Origin: Desulfolithobacter dissulfuricans
GTDB lineage: Bacteria; Desulfobacterota; Desulfobulbia; Desulfobulbales; Desulfobulbaceae
DNA: 64,000 nucleotides
Assembly (NCBI RefSeq): GCF_025998535.1
Contig: NZ_AP024233.1
Coordinates: 3,186,001 to 3,250,000, forward strand
Reading direction: 5' to 3'
The notes under the pieces are model-generated. The model was not told where the DNA came from. It was given only the letters and a program-made list of their open reading frames with translations, and did not search any database. A program made the position numbers and the translations under genes. Below, piece after piece: positions 18,568 to 27,650 of this stretch (the first letter of the stretch is position 1; each line of letters starts with the position of its first letter).

Positions 18568-18610
18568 TGTTTTGATAGCGCAATGCACATATAAGAGGGA
18601 GGAACAATAA

Positions 18611-18805
18611 ATGAAAAAGAAACTAAAGAACAAGAAGGTGACCGCCCGGGACTGGGGCGTGGTGGCCCTGATCAACCGGGCTGGCGGCAAGGGGCGTCAC
18701 CGGTCAAAGAAACACCGGCCCAGATGCACTGAAAAAGTGGCGCTTAAAAAAAGCCTCATGCGAAACGATTCGCATGGGGCTTTTTTCATGTTTTCTTCAA
18801 ATTAA
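18611..18805 (+). CDS. Small basic hypothetical protein
   Basis: A possible 64-residue protein with a good ribosome site (GAGGGAGG, 8 bases before the ATG). About a third of it is Lys or Arg (MKKKLKNKKVTARDWGVVAL...KKHRPRC). I do not recognise it. The last 15 codons run through the hairpin at 18750-18783, which is unusual and suggests either a read-through tail after loss of an original stop or that the frame is not a real gene. It converges on the large helicase gene. Confidence 0.35.
   Translation: MKKKLKNKKVTARDWGVVALINRAGGKGRHRSKKHRPRCTEKVALKKSLMRNDSHGAFFMFSSN
18750..18786. terminator. Hairpin terminator with ACGA loop (copy 1)
   Basis: A 15-bp stem (AAAGCCTCATGCGAA with TTCGCATGGGGCTTT, one G-T pair) closes an ACGA loop and is followed by a T-run on the plus strand. 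An A-run on the other side makes it usable for the helicase gene as well. It is nearly identical to the hairpin at 24286. Confidence 0.85.
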
Positions 18806-21800
18806 CGAATCAAACTCCTGCCGGATTGATACCTCACCTCGACAATGGGCAACTCCCAGCAGGTTCCGTAACATTTTTCCCTGAAGGCCGGGTCTGCAAC
18901 ATCGTCGAGATAGCGGCGGACCATTGCAACCACCTGCATGGAATGGATGGTGGCGAGCCTTGATTGCCAGCGGGCCTGACCCTTTTTTGACAGCCTGGCA
19001 ATCGGGACGTTCTGGTTGTTTTTCAGGACTATCAATCCGTTTTCCCTGCAACAACTGATCAGGTCACCGGTTTCCAGTCCACTGACGGCCATGCGTACAG
19101 GATGATTTTCCCTGCGAATACCGGCAAAATCGAGAAAGAGGTCCTTCATTCCCAGCAAATCCACCATGTCCCATGGGGGCGGGGTTCCTGTCTTGCTGCC
19201 TGACACCTCACGCTCAATAAAACAGTCGCCGTGCAATCCGTGCAGATGGGGATGTCGATGGCCCTGGACCTGAAAAAGGCTCAGGCTGACACGTGCTCTG
19301 GTCATCCCGACATAGAAGAGTCTTCGTTCCTCCTCCAGCGTTTCTGGCTTCCCTCCGGGCCAGTTTGTACCAAGCAGCAGAACATGCTCAAACTCCAGGC
19401 CCTTGACAGAGTGAACCGTGGAGAGAAAGACGCCCGAACCGAGACTTCTGCTCCGGGCCTGCTCCCCAAGCCCTTCATAAAGATACTCCTCAATCCTGGA
19501 AACAGCCAGATTCACATCGCCGGCCTCCTGCTTCAGGTCGTGCAGCAGTCGGCGCAGGTTGGCCTGCCAGAAGTTGTCTTCCGCTTCCCTGTCGGGCAGG
19601 AAAGAAAAAAGCTCCTGAACCCGCAGACTCCTGTTCCGGTTTTCCCGCAGGAACTCCAGCAGTTGTGCATTTTCCCTGATTCGGCTCAAACGTGGAAAGG
19701 AACTCCCGCCTCCCCAGTTGACATCAACAGGAATCCTGGCCGCCTCCAACGCGGCCCGGACCGGTGACAGACTGCGCCAGTCGCGTGCCAGCACAGCGCA
19801 CCCGGACCAGTCAAACCCATCACCAAGGGTTCTCAGCCGCTGCAGTTCCTCAACCACTGCGCTCCCCTGGATCTCTTCTCCCTTGACCTTGAGTATCTGC
19901 ACTCTGCCACGGGCAAGGGGATCACGATCTGCCAACTGCCCGCCCGGAGGCAGCATGGCACGGGCTTCGTTTACCCGGATCGGGTGGTCGCTCTTCATTC
20001 TGTCGCGATTCTTCTCTATAAGCAGGTTTGCAGCATTGATGATATGACCGGTGGAACGAAAGTTTTCAGTGAGATGATAGACCGTTGCCTGATAGTCCTC
20101 CCTGAACCTGCGGATAAACTCAATATTGGCCCCGCGAAACCGGTAGATGTTCTGGTCATCGTCGCCCACTGCCAGAATCGACATCTTCTGATCCTGCTCA
20201 TCCAGACTCTTGCCGACAAGCAGGGAAATCAGTTCGTATTGATCCGCGTCAATATCCTGGTACTCGTCAACCAGCAGATGGCTGAATCGTCCTACCAGAA
20301 CATCCCGCTCCATCCCTTCCTGAAAGCCAAGCGACACCTTATCTCCCCTGAGCAGACGATTGGCATCCCGGATCAGTTCCGCAAAATCAATATCCTCCCC
20401 TCTCTCCTTTTCCGCAACCGCAAGAGAGCGGCCGGTCAGCCTCAGAGCCAGCCCGTGGAAGGTCAACGTCGTCACCCGTGACATCTCATCCCCCACAAGG
20501 TCACGCAGCCTGCTGCGCAGATCAACCACAGCCGCCCGGTTAAAGCAGAGTACGAGTATCGATGTCGGTCGAACCCGCTCAACCCGCAGAAGCCAGGCTA
20601 CCCTGTGGATGACCACCCTGGTCTTGCCGGCTCCCGGTCCGGCCAGAACCAGCATGTTCTGCCCTGCCGGCGCAGAAACAATTTTCTGCTGATGCCTGTT
20701 ACGCAGGGAAACCACCAGTTTTTCCCATGACTGCTCACTTGTGGCCCGTAAAATGGACTGCTTTCTACCAGGGAAAAACCGTTGGAGAAAGCTCTCCCTG
20801 TCGTCATTGAAATATGAGGCCACCAGCCGCATGGCAGAACTGATTTTCAGCAGTGCCTGGCGGGCATACTCGTTCATCACATGGATCTGGAAATTCTGCT
20901 CTTTGTAATGCGTCTCAAGCGGTTCAAAATCCTTTTTGAGATAGCGCCGTGACCTTGCCTCCGGGTGAAGGTGGATGGTCATGGCCTGGCGAAAAACAGC
21001 CAACCCCTGCTGCAGATCAATAACCCGATGCTCATGCATGAAGGTCAGAGCCCGTTCCGCGGCGGCCAGAGGATTTTTCAGCAGCGGCAGCAGGGTCAGA
21101 TCCGCCTTCAACCCCTCGATAACCCGCTCCAGGGTAAAGGTGACCATGAGGGTGGCACTGGGCTTCTGATCTTTTCCAACAGCCTGCAATATGACCTCCA
21201 GCGCCACCCGGGCAGACTGCTGACGGATATGCATGGTTGTTTTGATATCCTCCCAGGTTCGAAGCAGGGAAACCGCATAGCAGTTCCCCTGGATTTTTTT
21301 AACTTTCAGCGAGCCCTTCTGCCCCGCAAGCCCTCGTCCATCCCTGCTCAGACCGTAGAGCAAATGTTGCAGTACCTCGGGATTGGAAGCCGTACTTCCC
21401 CGATCGATCAACTTCTGATTCACCTGACGAAGATCAAGCTCCAGATGCTGTTCAACTTCCGCATCCCAGGCCTCTTTGCTGAGAAGATCGACAAAGTCCC
21501 GCTCCAGTGCGCAGAGGGTCTCCAACTGCTTTTCCGCGCTGTTTTTCACCTTGTAACGCAGCCAGGCCGAAAGCGTGGTTTCCTTGGTGAGCAGTCCCTG
21601 TTCAGCCATGTCGTGCAGGGTTTTCAACACCCTCTGGCTTTCGGTTTCATCCCCTGGTTCATCCTTGTCCCTTGCAAACGCAGAATAACCAGCCAGCTCA
21701 TCGGCGCTGAAACTTTCATCCTGCCTGTCTTGCTGCATCAGCTCCCTGAGGATGACAAGCCACCGCTCCTGCTGCCGTCTGGAAAGCCCCAGGTCCGCAA

Positions 21801-24075
21801 TCTTTTTTTGAGCCTCTGCAAGATCTTTCACCAGGGGCCTGCCCTGGAAGACCCTGGTGTAGTTCTCGTTGCGCTCAAGAAAACCCGCACGTTCAAGCCA
21901 GGCCAGCGCTGTCCGTACCCGGGTTTCGGGATCTGTTTTTTCCATCTCATCAAGTTCAACCACCTGCTGGCGAATGATGTCTCCAGCGGTCATCACCACC
22001 TCACTGGTGCCTCTTGCGGCATAGCGAATCCCACGCAGGATCTGGCTGATATCCTTTCGGGCGAGGCGGGAAAAACAGGAGAGCTGAAACTGTTTTTCAA
22101 TATCCTGCTCGTCAAAGACCAGCACACATTCCGCCTGCTGCAGGTCCCGTCCTGCACGGCCCGCCTCCTGGAGATAGTTTTCAAGCGATCCCGGGATATC
22201 GGCGTGGATCACCAGCCGCACATCCTCCTTGTCGATTCCCATGCCAAAGGCATTGGTGGCACAGATGATCGGTAATTCCCCGCTGATAAAAGCCTCCTGC
22301 AGACGCTTTTTTACCGGGACCTCGAGTCCGGCATGAAAGGGTTCCACCGTATAGCCCTGGTCTGCCAGAAACTCAGCCATGAGTTCGGTGTTTTTCCTGG
22401 TGGCACAGTAGATGACAACGCTGCCCCTGCCCTCTTCATATCGCTCCTGCAGCAGACTGAGAATGGTACGGTTTTTTTCACTGGTCTCCGCGCTTATCAC
22501 CTGGTAGCTGAGATTGGTCCGTTCATGGCCGCCTTCAAAAAGCTTTACCTTTTTTCCAAGCTCTGACTGGATAAGGTCAACGATTTCCCGGCGGACATCC
22601 TTCTTGGCCGTGGCTGTGAAACACTGTACCGGAGGAATTGCCGCCTGCGCCTCCTCTGCCCGTTCCCGAATAAACCGGATGGCGTAGAGATAATCCGGCC
22701 GGAAATCGTGGCCCCATTTGGAAAGGCAATGCGCCTCGTCAAATACCCAGGCGCCGATCTCGCGCTGGCGGACCGTGGAAAGAAAGGAAGGGTTGCGCAA
22801 CTGTTCCGGCGAGACGTAGAGGATACCGATATCACCAAGCCGCACCGCCTCGATGACTTCCGCCCGCTCCACCGGGGTCAACATGCCGTAAAGCGCGGCA
22901 GCCAGCCTGGTTCCTGTCTGCCGGCAGAAGTTATCGACCTGATCCTTCATCAGGGCCTGCAGGGGCGAGATGACAATGGTCAGTTGATTACACCGCCTGT
23001 AGCGCATTATTGCCGGCAGCAGGTAACAAAGCGACTTGCCGCCACCGGTCGGCAGGACGGCAAACATGGTCCTGTTGCCGGCCGCAGCCCGGACAATTTC
23101 CCCCTGCAGGCTTTCCCCGGTCTCTGTTGCCGGATGTGGACGAAAGGACGGAAAACCATAGTATCGTTCCAGGGCGGCCTGCGGATCGAAATGCCCGCTG
23201 CAGTAAGAACAGGCCGGATCCCTGCAGTCCACATCCCGCAATCTGCGTAGCACTGTCGTAATCTGCGGAAAACGGCGTCTCACCCAGGGCGGCAGGATGG
23301 AGTTGCCGTCCGCAACCGACAACCAGGCACTGACATAGGCATAGAGAACAGGCTCCCCAACCCCGTCGTGAAGTTCATCCACCAGTTGCTGCGCGGCTGT
23401 CCTGCAGCCATGCTTGCCGGCAAACCAGCCAAAGGCCTCAAAAAGATCTGCACCGGTCAGGAGAGGAATCCCCATGGCCGCAAGCGATTCACCAGTACCT
23501 CGAAACTGCCTGCTCTGCTCCAGAAAGCCGCGAGAGTGAACAACCGATTCATCACCGGCTGCAAACCGCTCCACCAGCGCCTGCCACTGCTCACAGAAGA
23601 TGCGTCCGGCAAGACGGGCGTCATGTTCAGGATTACTCATGCTGTCCCGGACAATTTGATAATCCTTCACCAGTCGATGGTAGGGGTTTGCCGGATAGGC
23701 AAGGGGGGAGAGAACAAGGGTATCGATGGCCGGTTTTTTCAGTAGCAGAAGATCGGGGGCAATTGCCTTGAGGCGGGGGATATCATGGTCGATGATATTG
23801 TGACCGAGCAGAAACCTGGCATCCGAAGCAAACCCGGAGAGTTCTTCAAGCGTTTCAGGGGTGATCCTCTTGCCTGGTCTGCAGAGGAAAACCTCATCTC
23901 CCAATATGCCGGCCAAAGCATAGATCACCCCATGCTCGTTGACTTCAATATCAAGGAGCAGGCAGCTCTTGAGAAAATCCTGACAGGGATTGTTCACCAT
24001 CTCAAACCGGTACGGCTGTTCAGATACACATAACTCTCTTGCCATATACCACAACAATCCGGAAATTTGAGGCAT
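18802..24075 (-). CDS. Exonuclease-RecQ-UvrD fusion helicase
   Basis: A 1757-residue protein. Residues 36-165 resemble a DEDDh 3-to-5-prime exonuclease: Asp42 and Glu44 in LLLDIEV, Asp96/Asp98 in GHNIIDHD, His151-Asp152. Residues 300-720 form a RecQ helicase: Walker A LPTGGGKS (341-348), DEAH (446-449), QEAGRAGRD (637). Three cysteines (284, 289, 292) precede it. Residues 1125-1660 form a UvrD/PcrA-type SF1 helicase: GPGAGKT (1146-1152), DEYQD (1270-1274), VHSVKGLEFEHV and a GMTRARVSLSLF motif VI. The middle 400 residues and C-terminal 100 are unassigned. Such an architecture implies unwinding plus degradation of DNA, in repair or phage defence. It stands alone between two hairpins. The start is uncertain; Met26 is an alternative. 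Confidence 0.88.
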   Translation of the reverse strand: MPQISGLLWYMARELCVSEQPYRFEMVNNPCQDFLKSCLLLDIEVNEHGVIYALAGILGDEVFLCRPGKRITPETLEELSGFASDARFLLGHNIIDHDIPRLKAIAPDLLLLKKPAIDTLVLSPLAYPANPYHRLVKDYQIVRDSMSNPEHDARLAGRIFCEQWQALVERFAAGDESVVHSRGFLEQSRQFRGTGESLAAMGIPLLTGADLFEAFGWFAGKHGCRTAAQQLVDELHDGVGEPVLYAYVSAWLSVADGNSILPPWVRRRFPQITTVLRRLRDVDCRDPACSYCSGHFDPQAALERYYGFPSFRPHPATETGESLQGEIVRAAAGNRTMFAVLPTGGGKSLCYLLPAIMRYRRCNQLTIVISPLQALMKDQVDNFCRQTGTRLAAALYGMLTPVERAEVIEAVRLGDIGILYVSPEQLRNPSFLSTVRQREIGAWVFDEAHCLSKWGHDFRPDYLYAIRFIRERAEEAQAAIPPVQCFTATAKKDVRREIVDLIQSELGKKVKLFEGGHERTNLSYQVISAETSEKNRTILSLLQERYEEGRGSVVIYCATRKNTELMAEFLADQGYTVEPFHAGLEVPVKKRLQEAFISGELPIICATNAFGMGIDKEDVRLVIHADIPGSLENYLQEAGRAGRDLQQAECVLVFDEQDIEKQFQLSCFSRLARKDISQILRGIRYAARGTSEVVMTAGDIIRQQVVELDEMEKTDPETRVRTALAWLERAGFLERNENYTRVFQGRPLVKDLAEAQKKIADLGLSRRQQERWLVILRELMQQDRQDESFSADELAGYSAFARDKDEPGDETESQRVLKTLHDMAEQGLLTKETTLSAWLRYKVKNSAEKQLETLCALERDFVDLLSKEAWDAEVEQHLELDLRQVNQKLIDRGSTASNPEVLQHLLYGLSRDGRGLAGQKGSLKVKKIQGNCYAVSLLRTWEDIKTTMHIRQQSARVALEVILQAVGKDQKPSATLMVTFTLERVIEGLKADLTLLPLLKNPLAAAERALTFMHEHRVIDLQQGLAVFRQAMTIHLHPEARSRRYLKKDFEPLETHYKEQNFQIHVMNEYARQALLKISSAMRLVASYFNDDRESFLQRFFPGRKQSILRATSEQSWEKLVVSLRNRHQQKIVSAPAGQNMLVLAGPGAGKTRVVIHRVAWLLRVERVRPTSILVLCFNRAAVVDLRSRLRDLVGDEMSRVTTLTFHGLALRLTGRSLAVAEKERGEDIDFAELIRDANRLLRGDKVSLGFQEGMERDVLVGRFSHLLVDEYQDIDADQYELISLLVGKSLDEQDQKMSILAVGDDDQNIYRFRGANIEFIRRFREDYQATVYHLTENFRSTGHIINAANLLIEKNRDRMKSDHPIRVNEARAMLPPGGQLADRDPLARGRVQILKVKGEEIQGSAVVEELQRLRTLGDGFDWSGCAVLARDWRSLSPVRAALEAARIPVDVNWGGGSSFPRLSRIRENAQLLEFLRENRNRSLRVQELFSFLPDREAEDNFWQANLRRLLHDLKQEAGDVNLAVSRIEEYLYEGLGEQARSRSLGSGVFLSTVHSVKGLEFEHVLLLGTNWPGGKPETLEEERRLFYVGMTRARVSLSLFQVQGHRHPHLHGLHGDCFIEREVSGSKTGTPPPWDMVDLLGMKDLFLDFAGIRRENHPVRMAVSGLETGDLISCCRENGLIVLKNNQNVPIARLSKKGQARWQSRLATIHSMQVVAMVRRYLDDVADPAFREKCYGTCWELPIVEVRYQSGRSLIR

Positions 24076-24089
24076 TTTTCATGCAATCT

Positions 24090-24257
24090 GCCCGGAACTC
24101 CCGGCCAATACCGCGCTGATGCTGCTGGCTGTGGCCTGTTCACTCCTTGACCGGCAGGCAGGTTGCACGACTGGCGAAGGATTTCGAAAACCAGAGCGGA
24201 TTTACCGAACAGCTCTACCGGGTGCACACCACCGCCAAACGAAGGAAGATTACCTGA
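24090..24257 (+). pseudogene. C-terminal remnant of a four-helix-bundle suffix-type protein
   Basis: A coding-like stretch reads CPELPANTALMLLAVACSLLDRQ and, after a frameshift, VARLAKDFENQSGFTEQLYRVHTT, ending at TGA 24255-24257. A tandem CAGGCAGG explains the shift as a 4-base insertion. The pattern (ANxx...LLDRQ...GGFTExLYRVR) is what I recall for proteins with a four-helix-bundle suffix domain. The N-terminal part is missing where the helicase gene begins, so the island seems to have cut this gene. Confidence 0.4.
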
Positions 24258-24285
24258 GCCTTCACAGATTTTGTCAGTGGTGAGC

Positions 24286-24321
24286 AATCGCCCCATGCGA
24301 AACGATTCGCATGGGGCGATT
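24286..24321. terminator. Hairpin terminator with ACGA loop (copy 2)
   Basis: A perfect 16-bp stem, AATCGCCCCATGCGAA with TTCGCATGGGGCGATT, closes an ACGA loop. It lies 1 base from the LysE-family stop and serves as its transcript end. The central 20-base palindrome CATGCGAAACGATTCGCATG is identical to that at 18750. Confidence 0.8.
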
Positions 24322-24322
24322 T

Positions 24323-24946
24323 TCATGTCTCCTGGACCAGGGCCAGCAGGCAGGCGCCTATGGTGAGCAGCAGGGCGGTTACCCGGCCCTGGATCAGGCG
24401 GAACCTGGTGTCCTGCAGGAGATCGGCCAGCCACTCGCCCAGGCATGCGTAGAGGAACAGGGCCGTCCCGTTGAGAACCATGAATGTCGTGCCAAGGAGC
24501 AGGCACTGGGCGGTGGTGTTGTGGTGATCATCCAGAAAGATGGGAAAGAGCACCGAGAAAAAGATGATCGCCTTGGGGTTGGTGAACGAGGTGAGAAAGC
24601 CCTGGCGGTACCGGGCCAGGGCAGTGTCGTGGCGGTCTTCCTGCCGCAGCTTGAGCGGTGTATCCTGTTTCCAGAGCCGGATGGCCAGGAGGAGGATATA
24701 ACCGACCCCTACCCACTTGACCGCGTGAAACAGCAAAGGCGCGTTTTTCAGCAGCAGGCCCAGGCCCAGCGAGGCCAGCAGGATCTGGATGCTGTTGGCG
24801 CTGACATTGCCGGCAATGGTCTGGAGCGCCTTCAGGCGTCCATAGCGGATGCCGTGCGACAGGGCCAGCAGCACCGACGGTCCCGGAGTCAGCACCAGGA
24901 GCGTGACCGTGGCAACGAAGATGGGCCAGTTTTCCATATCTTCCAC
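24323..24946 (-). CDS. LysE/RhtB-family exporter
   Basis: A 207-residue inner-membrane protein with about six hydrophobic segments and the LysE signature LLVLTPGPSVLLALSHGIRYG at residues 15-37. The second conserved stretch is GFLTSFTNPKAIIFFSVLFPIF near 115. Members export amino acids (lysine, threonine, homoserine, leucine) or related metabolites; the substrate is not predictable here. It is the last gene of a probable ilvD-rhomboid-lysE unit, 11 bases after the rhomboid stop, so export of branched-chain amino acids is a reasonable guess. Confidence 0.9.
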   Translation of the reverse strand: MEDMENWPIFVATVTLLVLTPGPSVLLALSHGIRYGRLKALQTIAGNVSANSIQILLASLGLGLLLKNAPLLFHAVKWVGVGYILLLAIRLWKQDTPLKLRQEDRHDTALARYRQGFLTSFTNPKAIIFFSVLFPIFLDDHHNTTAQCLLLGTTFMVLNGTALFLYACLGEWLADLLQDTRFRLIQGRVTALLLTIGACLLALVQET

Positions 24947-24957
24947 CCGGCCGGTGG

Positions 24958-25679
24958 TCAGGCCCGCTGCCGGTAATACTGCGGGTTGACAAAGGAACCG
25001 ACCAGGAACAGCCCGGCCAGAAATCCGCCGATATGGGCCCAGAAGGCCACCCCGCCGCCGGCGGCGGCCAGGGCCGGCAACCCGCCGAGCAACTGGATCA
25101 GAAACCAGTAACCAAGCATGGCAATAGCCGGCACCTCGAAGGTGGTGATAAAAAAGCCCAGGAAAACAAGGGTGTGTACCCGGGCGTGAGGGTAGAGCCT
25201 GGCATACCCGCCCATTACCCCGCCGATGGCCCCGGAGGCCCCACCATGGGCAGAATCGACGAGGGCTGGGTCATGGTCTGGGCGGCCGCAGCGGCAAGGC
25301 CGCAGACGAGATAGAAGGCGAGGAAACGGACCGGGCCCATGGCGTCTTCCACATTATCGCCAAAGACCCAGAGAAACCACATGTTGCCGATCAGGTGGAA
25401 CCAGCCGCCGTGCATGAACATGTGGGTGAGGATGGTATAGAAGCCTCCCTGGCCCTGGATCACGCAGTACAGGTCCCGACCGACCTGAACATGGGTTCCC
25501 GGCGGCACAAGCCCCAGAACCTTACCGGGGATCAGGCCGAAATAGCACAGCGAGCGGGCCAGAGCCTGGTGCGCGCCAAAGCCCTGGAGAAACATCCACG
25601 AGGCCACGCAGGCGACGATGATGCTGATGGTCGCCACCGGCGTTCGGACCGTCGGGTTGACGTCATGGAGAGGAAACAT
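24958..25679 (-). pseudogene. Rhomboid-family intramembrane serine protease, frameshifted
   Basis: The first 148 residues (MFPLHDVNPTVRTPVATISI... HMFMHGGWFHLIGNMWFLWVFGDNVED) and a second frame (MGGYARLYPHARVHT... FWAHIGGFLAG) together make one rhomboid of about 240 residues. The break falls at the catalytic GASGAIGG motif near 25240: the sequence has GTGGGGCC where GTGGGGGCC would restore the serine motif. The catalytic His lies in WAHIGGF. The missing base is in a G-run, so this may be a sequencing error rather than true loss. It lies between ilvD (3 bases apart) and lysE. Confidence 0.8.
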
Positions 25680-25682
25680 GGC

Positions 25683-27512
25683 CTACGGCACCAGCCGCAC
25701 CGCGCCCTTGTCGGCCGAGGCGGCAAAATGGGCATAGGCGCGCAGGGCCGGAGACACGGTCCGCTCACGGTCCGGAGTAAAGGCTGCCTCGCCTTTGGCC
25801 TCCTCTTCGGCCCGCCGGCGGGCCAGTTCGTCCTCGGAGATCATCAGGTTGATGGTCCGCTCCGGGATGTTTATATCCACGGGATCACCGTTGCGAACCA
25901 GGCCGATGGCCCCTCCCCCGGCCGCCTCGGGCGAGACATGGCCGATGGACAGGCCCGAGGTGCCGCCGGAGAACCGGCCGTCGGTGACCAGGGCGCATTC
26001 GGCGCCCAGGTGCATGGATTTCAGGTAGGAGGTGGGGTAGAGCATCTCCTGCATGCCTGGTCCGCCCCGGGGCCCTTCATAGAGAATGAACACCACGTCC
26101 CCGGCCTTGATCTCGCCGCCGAGGATGCCCTCGCAGGCGTCCTCCTGGGAATGATAGACCCGGGCCGTACCCTTGAAGTGAAGAATGGAGGGATCAACGC
26201 CGGCGGTCTTGACGATACAGCCGTCAACGGCGATGTTGCCGTAGAGCACGGCCAGCCCGCCATCCCTTGAATAGCTGTGCTCCAGATCCCGGATACAGCC
26301 AGCGACCCGGTCCCGGTCCAGTTCGTCGTACATGGTGTCCTGCGAACCCATGACCAGGTTGCGGCCCTTGCCTGCCGGGGCCGAGCGGTACAGTTCAATG
26401 GCCTCGTCGGTCACGGTGTCGCGCATGATATCAAACCTGTCCAGGGCCTCGGCCAGGGAGAGCCCGTCGGCCCGGGAGACCGAGGTGTCCACCAGCCCGG
26501 CCCGGTCCAGCTCGCCGAGGATGCCCAGGATGCCACCGGCCCGGTTGACGTCTTCCACGTGGTAATGGGAGCTGGGCGCCACCTTGCACAGGTTGGGCAC
26601 CTTGCGGGAAAGGGCGTCGATATCCGCCATGGTGAAATCCACCCCGGCCTCGTTGGCAATGGCCAGGATATGCAGCACCGTGTTGGTGGACCCGCCCATG
26701 GCGATGTCGAGCGCCATGGCGTTCATGAACGAGGCCCGGGTGGCGATGGAGCGCGGCAGAACCGAGGCGTCCTCGTTATCGTACCAGGCCTCGCACATGG
26801 CCACGATCCTGCGGGCCGCCTTTTCAAACAGACCAAGCCGGTTGCGATGGGTGGCCACCACAGTGCCGTTGCCTGGCAGGGCCAGGCCCAGGGCCTCGTT
26901 GAGGCAGTTCATGGAGTTGGCCGTGAACATGCCCGAGCACGAACCGCAAGTGGGGCAGGCCGAGCGCTCGATGACCGCGATCTCCTCATCGGATACCGAG
27001 GCATCTCCGGCCATGACCATGGCATCCACCAGGTCCAGGGCCCTGTCGCCGGCATGACCGGCCTCCATGGGCCCGCCCGAGACGAAGATAGCCGGAATAT
27101 TGAGCCGCATGGCTGCCATGAGCATACCCGGGGTGATCTTGTCGCAGTTGGAGATGCAGACCATACCATCCACCTTGTGGGCGTTGCACATGTACTCCAC
27201 ACTGTCGGCGATCAGCTCCCGCGACGGCAGGGAATAGAGCATGCCGTCGTGGCCCATGGCGATGCCGTCGTCAATGGCGATGGTGTTGAACTCGGCCGCG
27301 AAGCAGCCCTGCTCCTCGATATATTTCTTGACCTGCTGGCCGATCTCGTGCAGGTGCACGTGGCCGGGCACCATCTGGGTAAACGAGTTGACCACCGCGA
27401 TGACCGGCCGGCCGATCTGTTCTTCTGTCATGCCGTTTGCCCGCCACAGTGCCCGGGCACCGGCCATGCGCCGGCCCTGGGTGGTTACGGCGCTGCGAAG
27501 TGGAATAGCCAT
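25683..27512 (-). CDS. ilvD: Dihydroxy-acid dehydratase IlvD
   Basis: A 609-residue Fe-S dehydratase that converts 2,3-dihydroxy-isovalerate and its homologue to the 2-oxo acids in valine and isoleucine synthesis. Cluster ligands are expected at Cys123 (SNCDKITPG) and Cys192 ([16 protein letters not shown]), with a further conserved Cys in [12 protein letters not shown]. The C-terminal [20 protein letters not shown] is complete. AAGGAGAAG lies 7 bases before the ATG, and a strong promoter is at 27582-27609. The closest alternatives, Edd and sugar-acid dehydratases, are longer or lack this start. Confidence 0.97.
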   Translation of the reverse strand: MAIPLRSAVTTQGRRMAGARALWRANGMTEEQIGRPVIAVVNSFTQMVPGHVHLHEIGQQVKKYIEEQGCFAAEFNTIAIDDGIAMGHDGMLYSLPSRELIADSVEYMCNAHKVDGMVCISNCDKITPGMLMAAMRLNIPAIFVSGGPMEAGHAGDRALDLVDAMVMAGDASVSDEEIAVIERSACPTCGSCSGMFTANSMNCLNEALGLALPGNGTVVATHRNRLGLFEKAARRIVAMCEAWYDNEDASVLPRSIATRASFMNAMALDIAMGGSTNTVLHILAIANEAGVDFTMADIDALSRKVPNLCKVAPSSHYHVEDVNRAGGILGILGELDRAGLVDTSVSRADGLSLAEALDRFDIMRDTVTDEAIELYRSAPAGKGRNLVMGSQDTMYDELDRDRVAGCIRDLEHSYSRDGGLAVLYGNIAVDGCIVKTAGVDPSILHFKGTARVYHSQEDACEGILGGEIKAGDVVFILYEGPRGGPGMQEMLYPTSYLKSMHLGAECALVTDGRFSGGTSGLSIGHVSPEAAGGGAIGLVRNGDPVDINIPERTINLMISEDELARRRAEEEAKGEAAFTPDRERTVSPALRAYAHFAASADKGAVRLVP

Positions 27513-27581
27513 GGTGTAAACTTCTCCTTAACTTAAAATCACTCTTTCGATTTTTTCCTTGTATTTTACCCTGTCCACGCG

Positions 27582-27609
27582 ATAGTACCTAATCAGGGTG
27601 CTTTGTCAA
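27582..27609 (-). promoter_or_regulatory. Promoter of ilvD
   Basis: On the minus strand TTGACA (27604-27609) and TACTAT (27582-27587) are separated by 16 bases, about 70 bases before the ilvD ATG. This is a near-consensus sigma-70 promoter. Confidence 0.7.
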
Positions 27610-27650
27610 TTTTTCCCTGAACCCGTGACGGAAAATTATTTCTGATATCT

